Source of the DNA: Hydrogenophilales bacterium
GTDB taxonomy: Bacteria > Pseudomonadota > Gammaproteobacteria > Burkholderiales > Thiobacillaceae
Direction: 5' to 3'
Length of the DNA: 64,000 nucleotides
Assembly: GCA_016703155.1 (NCBI GenBank)
Contig: JADJCP010000001.1
Span: forward strand, 248,001-312,000
Positions 8,722 to 16,622 of this stretch are shown here, piece by piece. How positions within the stretch are numbered: the first letter of the stretch is position 1; each line of letters begins with the position of its first letter. The notes below the pieces were generated by a model, which was not told the DNA's origin, did not search any database, and worked only from the letters and a program-made list of their open reading frames with translations. A program made the translations under genes and the position numbers.

Positions 8722-9960
8722 TCAGAGTCCGAAGCGGTGGGCGCGGGAAGAGAAGAAGATGCCGCTGGGCGCCTCGGCGGGCAGCTCGGCCAGCTTCCTG
8801 AAGCTGGCGGTGTCGTAGACTTCCAGCCGGTTGGCGTCGCGCACCGACAGCCAGACGTGCTCGCCGCGCGGCGTGAATTCCATGTGCAGGACGGCCTTGC
8901 CAGGAGTCAGGGTGTGGACGATTTTTTGCGACGGCACATCGATGACCTGGACGGTGTCGTAGTTCGGGAAAGCGAAATTGACCCAGAGGCGGCGCCCGTC
9001 CGGCTGCGCCATGACGAACACCGGCTGGCCGGAGACCGGGATGACGCCGACCTGCTTCCAGGTCGAGACATCGACGATCACCACTTCATGCCGGCCGACG
9101 CCGGGGATGAAGGCCAGATTGCCGGCCACCGCCCAGGTTTCCAGATGCGGCATCTTGTAGACCGGCAGCTTTTCCTCATTCTTGCCGTAGTCGGGCAAGG
9201 CGCGCTTGACGCCGGCGTCGAGGTTCCAGGTGTCGAGCACGGCGATGCCGGGTTCGCCGTAGAGCCCGGCCACGTACCAGCGACCGTCGGGCGAGATGAG
9301 CGCGTCGTAGGGCTGGGTGCCGATGTTGGCGAACTTGGTCAGCTTCGGTTGTTTCGGGTCGTCGGCGAGGTCGGCAATCCAGATCTCGCCCTTGTCCCAC
9401 AGGCTGAAGGCGAAGCGGTTGCCGGGCAGGTCTTCGAGACCAATCACCTTGGATTCGGTCGGAATGTCGGCCACCAGTTCCAGCGTGTCGCTGTCGAACA
9501 CCTTGACACCGCCCGGCGTGTAGTTGGCGGCAGCGATCAAGCGGCCGTCCTGCGAGATCGCCCCGCCGATGGAATTGCCGGACTGGATGATGCGCTTGGC
9601 CACCTGGCCGGTGAGGATGTCCACCTTGGTCAGACCGCCGTCGCGCCCGAAAACATAGGCATGGCGCGCATCGCGCGAGAACACCGCCGAGGCGTGCGAC
9701 AGATCGCCCAGTCCCTCGATGCGCCCCAGGCTGACCTTCTTGGTCGTATCCAGCCATTGCAGGCTGCCCTTGGCACGCTCGATGGCGATGCCCAGATCGC
9801 CCGTTCCACGCAGCTCGCCGGTGCCGCGCAAGTTGTCGGCTTGGGCCGACGGCACCATCGCCAAGGCGAGAAAAAGGGCTGTAGGAGCCACCTTGGCGGC
9901 GATCAATGCTAAATGAATCGCGGCCAAGGCCGCTCCTACAAGATTTCTGCCCTTGCTCAT
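8722..9960 (-). CDS. nirF: Heme d1 biosynthesis protein NirF
   Basis: 412 residues, starting at the ATG at 9958-9960 that overlaps the nirC stop (ATGA). After the signal peptide comes a single d1-type beta propeller without a c-heme domain, ending IFFSSRAHRFGL. NirF is a periplasmic or lipoprotein factor of heme d1 maturation, acting with NirN and NirS. Residues 7-27 of the signal peptide, which make up most of its hydrophobic core, are encoded by a REP-type inverted repeat (9879-9942). Just after the cleavage region there is a small duplication, LRGTGE-LRGTGD. No lipobox cysteine is visible, so here NirF should be soluble or signal-anchored rather than a lipoprotein. Confidence 0.92.
   Translation of the reverse strand: MSKGRNLVGAALAAIHLALIAAKVAPTALFLALAMVPSAQADNLRGTGELRGTGDLGIAIERAKGSLQWLDTTKKVSLGRIEGLGDLSHASAVFSRDARHAYVFGRDGGLTKVDILTGQVAKRIIQSGNSIGGAISQDGRLIAAANYTPGGVKVFDSDTLELVADIPTESKVIGLEDLPGNRFAFSLWDKGEIWIADLADDPKQPKLTKFANIGTQPYDALISPDGRWYVAGLYGEPGIAVLDTWNLDAGVKRALPDYGKNEEKLPVYKMPHLETWAVAGNLAFIPGVGRHEVVIVDVSTWKQVGVIPVSGQPVFVMAQPDGRRLWVNFAFPNYDTVQVIDVPSQKIVHTLTPGKAVLHMEFTPRGEHVWLSVRDANRLEVYDTASFRKLAELPAEAPSGIFFSSRAHRFGL
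9879..9942. repeat. REP-type inverted repeat inside the nirF signal peptide
   Basis: Two arms, TGTAGGAGCCACCTTGGCGG (from 9880) and its imperfect inverted copy CGCGGCCAAGGCCGCTCCTACA (9919-9940), are separated by about 20 bases. TGTAGGAGCGGCCTTGGCCGCGA is a classic REP core of pseudomonads and relatives. It stays in frame with nirF. Confidence 0.85.
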
Positions 9961-10280
9961 TGCGGGAATCCTTCCTGTAGCTTGGTGACGATCCAGGTCG
10001 CTTCGGCTTCGCTGACGAATGGCTGCCAGGGCGGCATGGCCGTGCCGGGGATGCCGTAGAGGATCACCGCGATCATGGTTTCCACCGGCTTGTCCTTCAT
10101 GGCCGCGGCGGTGAGGGGCGAGCCGAGCCCGCCGGTCAGGCGCAAGCCATGGCAGAAGCCGCACTCCTGACGCACCAGATGGACAAGCTCGCGCTGGCGC
10201 TGCGGGGCGGGAGCCGCATCGGCGGCCATCGCCGCCAGCGGTGCCAGCAGACAAACGAGTAATGCGATCTTGTGGGTCAT
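9957..10280 (-). CDS. nirC: NirC-type periplasmic cytochrome c
   Basis: 107 residues: signal peptide MTHKIALLVCLLAPLAAMA, then a small class I cytochrome c domain with CGFCH (c-heme) and a distal methionine in GTAMPPWQPF. NirC (c55X) is a small periplasmic electron carrier or maturation factor for cytochrome cd1. The ATG at 10278-10280 is used because the signal peptide begins there; an upstream in-frame ATG adds an unlikely hydrophilic leader. It lies 90 bases after nirS, with a strong hairpin in between. Confidence 0.88.
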   Translation of the reverse strand: MTHKIALLVCLLAPLAAMAADAAPAPQRQRELVHLVRQECGFCHGLRLTGGLGSPLTAAAMKDKPVETMIAVILYGIPGTAMPPWQPFVSEAEATWIVTKLQEGFPQ

Positions 10281-10297
10281 CGATCCGTATCCGTCAA

Positions 10298-10337
10298 GGT
10301 TTGTCCAGCACCCGCCCGCGCAGGCACTGGACAAACC
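10298..10337 (-). promoter_or_regulatory. Hairpin between nirS and nirC
   Basis: Perfect 11-base inverted repeat GGTTTGTCCAG (10298-10308) / CTGGACAAACC (10327-10337) with an 18-base loop and no T-run. It is probably an mRNA stabiliser or partial attenuator that lets nirS transcript exceed the downstream nir genes (inference). Confidence 0.6.
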
Positions 10338-10370
10338 CGGCCACCCCCGGAGGGGCGACCGGCGCGGCCA

Positions 10371-12095
10371 TCAATAGACGTCGTTGATGGTGTTATAGAC
10401 GTTGAACTTGCCGGTCGGCGTGACCAGGCGCTTGTCTTTGATCACGGCCTTCAGCTTGCGCGTCTTGTCGTCCATGACCACTAGGGCCGATTCGCCGTTC
10501 TTCGGACCCCAGACCGAGAACCAGACTTCGTCGCCGGCCTTGTTGTACTCGGGGTGGGTGACGCGGCCCTTGGTGATGCCGGCCAGCTCGGCGATGTTGA
10601 TCACCTGGGCGGGCTTGTCCAGATTCTTCAGGTCGAAGATCGACACCGATTTCTGGGCAACCTCATCGGGCGACAGCGCGGCATCCACCCACAGGTTTTT
10701 CGACTTCGGATGGGTCTTGATGAACAGCGAGCCATTGCCGTGGTTCTTCAGGCTGCGAACCACCTTCCAGGCATTGGCCTTGTGCTTGGCCGGGTCGGTG
10801 CCGATAACGGCGACGGTCTCGTCGCCCAGGTGACCCGTCGCCCAGACCGGACCGAACTTGGTGTCGTTCCAGTTGGCGCCGCGGCCCGGGTGCGGCTTGA
10901 CGCCGACCTTGACGTTGGCGGCCAGCTTGCCTTCCTTGGTATCGACGACCGACACGGTGTTGCGCATGTTGGCGGCGACCAGGAAGTAACGCTTAGAGGA
11001 ATCCCAACCGCCGTCGTGCAGGAAGCGCTCGGCCTCGATCTCCGTGGTCTTCAGGTTCTTCAGGTCGGTGTAATCGACCAGCAGCACCTTGCCGGTTTCC
11101 TTCACGTTGACGACGAACTCCGGCTTGATCAGCGACGAGACGATGGAGGCGACGCGCGGTTCCGGGTGGTATTCCATCTCGTCGTAGGTATAGCCGCGCG
11201 TCGACATGACCTTCTTCGGCTCCAGGGTGAAGCCGTCCATGAGCACATAGGCGGGCGGCCAGTAGGTGCCGGCGATGGCGATCTTGTCGTCATAGCCTTT
11301 GTACTTCGAGGTGTCGATGGAACGTGCGTCCGAACCGGTGCGGATGGTGGCCACGGTGGTCGGCGTTTCCATCCACAGGTCGATCAGGTCGATCAGGTTG
11401 ATCAGGCCGTCGCGGCCGGTGGTGTACAGGTAGCGCCCGGATTTGGAGAAGCGCGAGATATGCACCGCGAAACCGGTCTTGAGGACGGTGACGATCTTCT
11501 TGCTGTCGCCGTCGATCAGGGCCAGCTCGCCCGAGTCGCGCAGGGTGACGGCGAAGATGTTGCTCAGATTCAGGTTGTTCATCTGCTTCTTGGGCCGCTT
11601 GTCGGCGGGCACCAGCAGCTTCCACGAGGCGCGGATCTCCTTCATGCCCCATTCCGGCGGCGTCGGCGCGGGGTGCTGGATGTAGCGCGCCATGAGCTCG
11701 ACTTCCTTCTCGCTCATCTCGTTCGAGGCGCCGAAGCCGGGCATGCCGCCCGCCGTGCCGTAGGTCATGAACACTTTCAGGTTGTCGGTGCCGAGTTTCT
11801 GCATCTGGTCGGGCAGCAGCGCCTTGCCGGTGGCGCCCTTGCGCAGCACGCCGTGACAGCCGGCGCAGCGGTCGAAATAGATCTGCCGGCCCTGGTCGAA
11901 TTCCGCTTTGGTCATGGCCGGAGCATTGGCATCGCTCGACTGATACATCTCCAGTTTGCCGGCACCGGCGCCGGCGCCGGCCAGATACTGGTCGCCCGGC
12001 TGGGACGTGTGTCCCTTGTCGGCGGCCCAGGCCGAGGCCATCGCCAGCGGCAGGGCCGCCAGCATCAAGGTTTTACCAAACAGCTTGGCGTTCAT
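10371..12095 (-). CDS. nirS: Cytochrome cd1 nitrite reductase NirS
   Basis: 574 residues. Signal peptide (1-24, cut after ASAWA), c-type cytochrome domain with CAGCH at about residue 77, then the eight-bladed d1 propeller. The expected d1-binding and catalytic histidines are present: AVHISRFSKSGRY for the proximal ligand, RFLHDGGWD and PHPGRGANW for the active-site pair. It reduces nitrite to NO in the periplasm as a homodimer. The start is preceded by AAGGAG. In blade 1 the sequence GLINLIDLIDLW carries a three-residue tandem duplication (LID, nine bases at about 11385-11405) compared with the usual xIDMIDLW. Only one nirS is present. Expression probably depends on the FNR/DNR-type box at 12185-12198. 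Confidence 0.97.
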   Translation of the reverse strand: MNAKLFGKTLMLAALPLAMASAWAADKGHTSQPGDQYLAGAGAGAGKLEMYQSSDANAPAMTKAEFDQGRQIYFDRCAGCHGVLRKGATGKALLPDQMQKLGTDNLKVFMTYGTAGGMPGFGASNEMSEKEVELMARYIQHPAPTPPEWGMKEIRASWKLLVPADKRPKKQMNNLNLSNIFAVTLRDSGELALIDGDSKKIVTVLKTGFAVHISRFSKSGRYLYTTGRDGLINLIDLIDLWMETPTTVATIRTGSDARSIDTSKYKGYDDKIAIAGTYWPPAYVLMDGFTLEPKKVMSTRGYTYDEMEYHPEPRVASIVSSLIKPEFVVNVKETGKVLLVDYTDLKNLKTTEIEAERFLHDGGWDSSKRYFLVAANMRNTVSVVDTKEGKLAANVKVGVKPHPGRGANWNDTKFGPVWATGHLGDETVAVIGTDPAKHKANAWKVVRSLKNHGNGSLFIKTHPKSKNLWVDAALSPDEVAQKSVSIFDLKNLDKPAQVINIAELAGITKGRVTHPEYNKAGDEVWFSVWGPKNGESALVVMDDKTRKLKAVIKDKRLVTPTGKFNVYNTINDVY

Positions 12096-12116
12096 CGCTT
12101 GCTTCTCCTTCTAGTA

Positions 12117-12157
12117 GGTTTGCCACAGAAAAGACCACGTTTTGCGTGGGGCAAACC
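12117..12157 (-). promoter_or_regulatory. Inverted repeat in the nirS leader
   Basis: GGTTTGCC (12117-12124) pairs with GGCAAACC (12150-12157) and, inside it, CCACG (12135-12139) with CGTGG (12145-12149). On the nirS mRNA this folds as a 13-bp stem with one asymmetric bulge. It lies in or at the edge of the predicted 5' leader, 22 bases before the nirS start codon. Role unknown. Confidence 0.5.
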
Positions 12158-12184
12158 TTAACGCCGAAGTGGTGGGGGCCACAC

Positions 12185-12198
12185 ATGACAAAAATCAA
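12185..12198 (-). promoter_or_regulatory. FNR/DNR-type box upstream of nirS
   Basis: On the minus strand TTGAT-N4-GTCAT, a half-conserved match to TTGAT-N4-ATCAA. Its centre is 96 bases before the nirS ATG; a class II site at -41.5 would put the start of transcription near 12150. The matching -10 element is weak. Confidence 0.5.
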
Positions 12199-12225
12199 TC
12201 CACGCCTGAACCATTCTTCCATTAG

Positions 12226-12268
12226 TTGATTAATGTCAAAGGTCATCCCGTTGGTCTGTTCCTACCAT
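12226..12268 (+). promoter_or_regulatory. FNR/DNR-type promoter for the nor operon
   Basis: TTGAT-TAAT-GTCAA (12226-12239) matches the FNR/DNR consensus in nine of ten positions. A -10-like TACCAT lies at 12263-12268, almost exactly where a class II site centred at -41.5 requires it, giving a predicted start near 12274 and a leader of about 37 bases. The two boxes are 41 bases apart centre to centre. Confidence 0.7.
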
Positions 12269-12310
12269 GCGCTCCACTTGCATACGAACAGACAAACGGA
12301 AGGAGACGCC

Positions 12311-12661
12311 ATGATCGAACCGGTTGCGATGGCCAACTTTTTCACGGTGTTTTTCTCGGCGGCCATGGTCATCATGACCGGCGCGCTCTATGCCCTGCTG
12401 TTCGCCTACAGCCGCATCAAACATGCGCCCCGACTCATGTCCCTGGCCTATCTGGCCTACCTTGGCCTGTTCACTTCGGTGATGACCCTGGCGAATGCCG
12501 CCAATCTGTTTCACAACACATTCTGGACCGTCATCGTCGGCCTGATGCTGCTCGGCTATCTGCTTGCCCCGCACGCCATCTGGCATCTGTGCATCGGCAC
12601 CCATGCGGATGAACACCCCGCCGACGACGCACAACCCGCAAAGCTTTTTCAACAGTCCTGA
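12311..12661 (+). CDS. Small three-helix membrane protein of the nor operon
   Basis: 116 residues. I do not recognise a named family. Three hydrophobic helices are visible: FFTVFFSAAMVIMTGALYAL, LMSLAYLAYLGLFTSVMTLA and FWTVIVGLMLLGYLLAPHAI, with an acidic, histidine-containing C-terminal tail (HLCIGTHADEHPADDA). The start is set by AAGGAG at 12299-12304; the ATG at 12233 lies inside the FNR/DNR box and is rejected. It is 15 bases before norC, so it is co-transcribed with norCB. A role in assembly or stability of the NO reductase, or as an accessory subunit comparable to NorE/NorF, is plausible but unproven. Confidence 0.8.
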   Translation: MIEPVAMANFFTVFFSAAMVIMTGALYALLFAYSRIKHAPRLMSLAYLAYLGLFTSVMTLANAANLFHNTFWTVIVGLMLLGYLLAPHAIWHLCIGTHADEHPADDAQPAKLFQQS

Positions 12662-12676
12662 CAGGAGGAAGTAACC

Positions 12677-13339
12677 ATGGCACAGGAAATTTGGTGGGCA
12701 TCCCCATCCTTTTGGCGGAAGTCCGCCATCTGGGTGACCGGACTCTCGTTCGTCATCTTGATATTTCTGACATTCGACACGGTGAAACAGATCACCGCCG
12801 GTTCGCCGCGCGTGCCAGCGTATTCGGTGATCAACAAGCGCATCGACTATGTGTTCAATACGGAACGCAACTTCCAGGTGCCGGTCATCGGCCAGGATGA
12901 GCCCTTGTTCGGCAAGATGCTGACCGAAGAAGAGGCCGAGGCGCTGGTAAGCCACGGCAAGCTGACCACCCAGGCCAAGAACTGCATGAACTGCCATACC
13001 CTGCTGGGCAACGGTTCGTACTACGCGCCCGATCTGACCAAGTCCTGGCTTGACCCGTCATGGGGTTCCAAGGAAGCACGCGAGCAAGGCATGGTCGATT
13101 TCCTGATGAATCCGCAGGATCGCCTGCACAACGCACTGGGTCGCAAGATGCCCAACCTCGGCATCACCGAAGACGAAGCCAAGGCCACGGTCGCCTTCCT
13201 GAAGTGGATGTCGTCCATCGACACCAATGGTTTCCCGGCCAACTTCAAGCCGATCGATCAGGCCGACGCGCCGGTCGCCGCCGCCCCAGCCACCGCCGAG
13301 CCCGCGCCTGAAGTCAGCGCCGCTCCGGCTCAACAATAA
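12677..13339 (+). CDS. norC: Nitric oxide reductase subunit C
   Basis: 220 residues. One N-terminal membrane anchor (about residues 15-33, SAIWVTGLSFVILIFLTF) followed by a periplasmic cytochrome c domain with CMNCH (about residue 103) and an axial methionine in GRKMPNLGI. NorC receives electrons from periplasmic carriers and passes them to NorB. The C-terminal 30 residues are an Ala/Pro-rich tail longer than in most NorC proteins. Strong ribosome site CAGGAGG ahead of the ATG; norB follows after 11 bases. Confidence 0.97.
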   Translation: MAQEIWWASPSFWRKSAIWVTGLSFVILIFLTFDTVKQITAGSPRVPAYSVINKRIDYVFNTERNFQVPVIGQDEPLFGKMLTEEEAEALVSHGKLTTQAKNCMNCHTLLGNGSYYAPDLTKSWLDPSWGSKEAREQGMVDFLMNPQDRLHNALGRKMPNLGITEDEAKATVAFLKWMSSIDTNGFPANFKPIDQADAPVAAAPATAEPAPEVSAAPAQQ

Positions 13340-13350
13340 GGAGGCCAGAC

Positions 13351-14799
13351 ATGTCAGCTTTAGGCATTCTCACTAACGCCAACCTTAACGGTGGCCAGAA
13401 ACTGGCGGTGAAGTACTTCACCGTCGCCATCGCCCTGTTCGGCGCGCAAGTCCTGTTCGGCCTGCTGGCCGGCATTCAGTACCTGAATCCGGACTTTCTG
13501 TTCGGTATCCTGGATTTCTCGGTCAACCGCATGCTGCATATCAACGCCATGGTGGTCTGGCTGCTGTTCGGCTTCATCGGCTCCGTGTATTGGTTGCTTG
13601 AGGATGAGTCGGGGGTACCCGTCGCTGGGTTGGCGCTGGGTAATCTGATCTTCTGGATATTCACCCTGGCCGTGGTCGTCGTCGTCCTGGTCTACCTGCT
13701 GGTCCAGGTCGGACCCGGCGAACTCAAGTCGATCTGGCTCATCAACGAAGGCCGCGAGTACATCGAGGCGCCGCGCTGGGCCGATATCGGCATCGTCGTC
13801 TGCGTCCTGGCGTTCTTCTACAACGTCGCCGCCACCTTCATGAAAGGCAAGTTCACCGGCATCGCCGGCGTCCTGGTGCTCGACCTGATCGCCCTGGCGG
13901 GCCTGTATCTGGCCGGCATGTACTACACCCCCAACATCTCCATGGACCAACACTGGTGGTGGTGGGTGATCCACCTCTGGGTCGAGGCCACCTGGGAAGT
14001 GCTGGTCGGCTGTCTGATGGCTTATGGCCTGATCAAGACCATGGGCGTGCGCCGCAAGATCGTCGAAACCTGGCTGTATATCGAAGTCGCGCTGATGTTC
14101 GGTTCCGGCATCCTGGGCTTGGGTCACCACTACTTCTGGATCGGCACGCCGGAATACTGGTTCACCATCGGTGGCTTCTTCTCCGCCCTGGAGCCCATCC
14201 CCCTGGTCGCCATGGTGGTGCACGCGGTGTTCGACGCCGGCCATCACAAGCTGAAGAGCACGAACAACCCGGCCTTGGCCTGGATCATCGCGCAGGCTTT
14301 CGGCAACTTCTTCGGCGCCGGCGTCTGGGGCTTCATGCACACCCTGCCGCAGATCAACCTGTACACCCACGGCACCCAGTGGACCGCCTCGCACGGCCAC
14401 CTGGCCTTCTTCGGCGCCTATGCCACGATGGTCATCGCCTTCCTGTACATCGCCCTGCAAAAGTGGCGTGGCGGCGTCTACATGAGCAGCAACCTGGCCG
14501 GTGCCTGGAAGTGGAAATGGGCGATCTTCCTGCTCCACCTGGGCATGATCGCCATGGTCATGGGCCTACTGATCGCCGGTTACGAGCAATCGCAGATCGA
14601 ACGCGCCATCGAAGGCTCGACCTGGATGGGCTACTTCACCGCCCAAGCCCACCCCTGGTTCGTGCAGGGCATGTTCTGGCGCCAGATCGGCGGCTGGGTC
14701 TTCGCGGCCGGCTTCGTTCTGCTCGCCTGGGATCTGATGACCATCGGCAAGCGCGAAACCCGCCCCGCGCTGGTCCACAGCGAGGCTGAAGGCACCTGA
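13351..14799 (+). CDS. norB: Nitric oxide reductase subunit B
   Basis: 482 residues, about 12 transmembrane helices, heme-copper oxidase superfamily. Conserved elements include RMLHINAMVVWLLFGFIG (low-spin heme ligand region), HWWWWVIHLWVEATWE (FeB histidines and the catalytic glutamates), and HGHLAFFGAY with further heme ligands. It reduces two NO to N2O using electrons from NorC. Two bases past a GGAG-type ribosome site spacing is normal. The norQ/norD maturation genes are not next to it; a terminator follows directly. Confidence 0.97.
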   Translation: MSALGILTNANLNGGQKLAVKYFTVAIALFGAQVLFGLLAGIQYLNPDFLFGILDFSVNRMLHINAMVVWLLFGFIGSVYWLLEDESGVPVAGLALGNLIFWIFTLAVVVVVLVYLLVQVGPGELKSIWLINEGREYIEAPRWADIGIVVCVLAFFYNVAATFMKGKFTGIAGVLVLDLIALAGLYLAGMYYTPNISMDQHWWWWVIHLWVEATWEVLVGCLMAYGLIKTMGVRRKIVETWLYIEVALMFGSGILGLGHHYFWIGTPEYWFTIGGFFSALEPIPLVAMVVHAVFDAGHHKLKSTNNPALAWIIAQAFGNFFGAGVWGFMHTLPQINLYTHGTQWTASHGHLAFFGAYATMVIAFLYIALQKWRGGVYMSSNLAGAWKWKWAIFLLHLGMIAMVMGLLIAGYEQSQIERAIEGSTWMGYFTAQAHPWFVQGMFWRQIGGWVFAAGFVLLAWDLMTIGKRETRPALVHSEAEGT

Positions 14800-14827
14800 T
14801 CGGTTTCCATCTCCGCAGCAGTAATTT

Positions 14828-14854
14828 GCCCGCCCATAGTGGCGGGCTTTTTTT
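14828..14854 (+). terminator. Rho-independent terminator after norB
   Basis: Stem GCCCGCC / GGCGGGC with loop CATAGT, followed by seven T, 28 bases after the norB stop. It ends the nor operon. Confidence 0.93.
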
Positions 14855-15080
14855 CGCATGTTGGAAGCCCTCTGGAAAAAGCCACCACAGGTTGTCCACT
14901 AGTTGTTCAGGCTGACGCGCGAGCGCGATGGCGACGCACCGGGGGGCAGCTTTCGTGTCAATGTCGATCGGATTGTCGAGATCGTGCGCGCTGCCATGGC
15001 GCGCACGGACATCTCGCCAGGAGGTCCGGAATGCATCGGCAAGTAGCCGTGGGGCTTACACCCCTGGCTTCGATTAAAAT

Positions 15081-15554
15081 ATGTGTTTTATGCCTGATAT
15101 CCTCCCGAATCCGATGCCCCTCGATTCCCACGCCTTTGAAATCGCCGCGCCCGACGTCGTCGCGGAAGACTTCGGATCCGAAGTCGTCGTCCTGAACCTG
15201 GCGAACGGCAGGTATTTCAGCCTGCTGGGTGTTGCCGCCGACCTGTGGCGGGATATAGTCGCCGGGCATCGGCCTCGCGACCTGATCGGCCATCTGCTGG
15301 CTAGGAACAGTGCCAGTGCCGAGGCGGTAAGGCTCTATCTGCTTGCGCTTCTGAACGAATCGCTGATCCGGCCGATTCAGGTTTCCCGTGAAATCCCGCC
15401 GGTCGAGCAGGCTACCGGTATCGTGGCGCTGGACTCCGGTGCCGAGCCACCCATGCTGGAAATCTTCGACGACATGGCAGACTTGCTGCTGTGCGACCCG
15501 ATTCACGATGTCGACGAGGACATCGGCTGGCCGGTCAAGCGTACTCCCGTCTAG
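15081..15554 (+). CDS. PqqD-like protein with conserved DPIHDVD tail (module 1)
   Basis: 157 residues at most. Residues 15-80 fit the PqqD/RRE winged-helix fold (VVVLNLANGRYFSLLGVAADLW), the fold that binds leader peptides in RiPP pathways. The C-terminus has a second conserved block, DDMADLL followed by DPIHDVD-x3-GWP (motif start near residue 139), shared with the PqqD-like protein at 22602-23054. The start is uncertain: ATG codons at 15081, 15090 and 15114 all lack a good ribosome site, while AGGAGG at 15019-15024 serves an ATG at 15031 in another frame. The gene leads a plus-strand set with an HPr-kinase-like protein (6 bases later) and two glycosyltransferases. Function unknown. Confidence 0.75.
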   Translation: MCFMPDILPNPMPLDSHAFEIAAPDVVAEDFGSEVVVLNLANGRYFSLLGVAADLWRDIVAGHRPRDLIGHLLARNSASAEAVRLYLLALLNESLIRPIQVSREIPPVEQATGIVALDSGAEPPMLEIFDDMADLLLCDPIHDVDEDIGWPVKRTPV

Positions 15555-15560
15555 CCGACG

Positions 15561-16622
15561 ATGGCCGGGGCGCCGCATCCAGACCCGGGGAGCACGGGTG
15601 AATATGGTTCCGATGTCATCGACCGGGCGCGATCCCTCGATAAGTCCGGCTTGCATGCGTGCTGCTTCAGCCTCCGGGATCTTGTCGTCCAGGCGTATTT
15701 CAGCGATCCAGACTATGCCGATCTTTGCACCCGGAACCTGGCCCAGGCGCCAGCACGCGCCCCCCAGTCCGATCCGGACCTGACGCTGTACCTGCTCGAC
15801 AGCGAATCGCTCGGCTGGCCACGGCCGCGACGCTGGACCGGCGAATTCAGCCGGAGTTCGGTGAGGGCCGAACTGAAGCCGGCCGGGTTGCGCGGCGCCT
15901 ACCTGCACGAACCGTGTGTCTGGCAGTTCCATTCGGACCGCCTGCGGGTCGGGGCTCAACTCATCGACCGCCCCGGAGCGCTGCCTCTCTGGGAATCCGG
16001 CGGTCCCCTGCGCGCATTCCTGCATTGGGCCTATGCGGCACGGGACCGGCAGCTTTGCCATGCCGCGACGCTGGGCCTGGACGGCCATGGAATACTCCTG
16101 GTCGGCCCGGGCGGTTCGGGGAAATCCGGGACGACCCTCGCCGGCATCGCCGGCGGGCTGAGCACGGTGGGCGACGACTATTGCCTGGTTGGCCAGGGTG
16201 AGCGCGTCACGGCCTATCCGTTGTTCCACATACTCAAGCAGGATCCGGCAGGGGTCGCGCGCGCCCTGGGCGCGTCCGCCAGCCGGGCTTTCGGCCCGCT
16301 CAATTGGCAGGGCAAGCATGAGATCCACGCCGGGATGTTGCGGCCATCGCCTTTCACCGGCGCCTTGGCCATCGACGCGATCATCGTGCCGCGCGTGGCC
16401 CGGCAGGCGCGAAGCCGCTTCAGGCCGATTTCACCGGGCCACGCCATGCGCGCCCTGGCCCCGTCCAGCGCCTTCCAGTTGCCGGATGGCGAGTCCCGGG
16501 GCATCGCCTTCGCGGCCACCCTGTGCCGTCGTTTGCCCTGTCTGGAATTGCAGCTGTCAGACCATGCCGCAGAGATCTCGGCTACGCTATGCGAATTTCT
16601 TTCCCGGAGACGCCATGACTGA
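15561..16622 (+). CDS. HPr-kinase-related ATPase (module 1)
   Basis: 353 residues. A Walker A loop, GPGGSGKSGTT, lies at about residues 182-192, followed by a second aspartate-rich strand, TVGDDYCLV, as in HPr kinase/phosphorylase C-terminal domains. The N-terminal 170 residues are poorly conserved. HprK-like proteins beside PqqD-like proteins are known as tailoring kinases in some lasso-peptide clusters and in families I recall as HPr-rel-A systems, where the substrate is often unknown. No PTS HPr gene is nearby. It overlaps the next glycosyltransferase by eight bases, implying coupled translation. Confidence 0.78.
   Translation: MAGAPHPDPGSTGEYGSDVIDRARSLDKSGLHACCFSLRDLVVQAYFSDPDYADLCTRNLAQAPARAPQSDPDLTLYLLDSESLGWPRPRRWTGEFSRSSVRAELKPAGLRGAYLHEPCVWQFHSDRLRVGAQLIDRPGALPLWESGGPLRAFLHWAYAARDRQLCHAATLGLDGHGILLVGPGGSGKSGTTLAGIAGGLSTVGDDYCLVGQGERVTAYPLFHILKQDPAGVARALGASASRAFGPLNWQGKHEIHAGMLRPSPFTGALAIDAIIVPRVARQARSRFRPISPGHAMRALAPSSAFQLPDGESRGIAFAATLCRRLPCLELQLSDHAAEISATLCEFLSRRRHD

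Noticed and set aside
10554..12161. 535-codon plus-strand ORF
   Set aside because: Shadow of nirS on the opposite strand, caused by high GC at third positions.
12233..12661. Longer start for the small nor-operon membrane protein at 12233
   Set aside because: That ATG lies within the FNR/DNR box and upstream of the predicted transcription start; AGGAG precedes the ATG at 12311.
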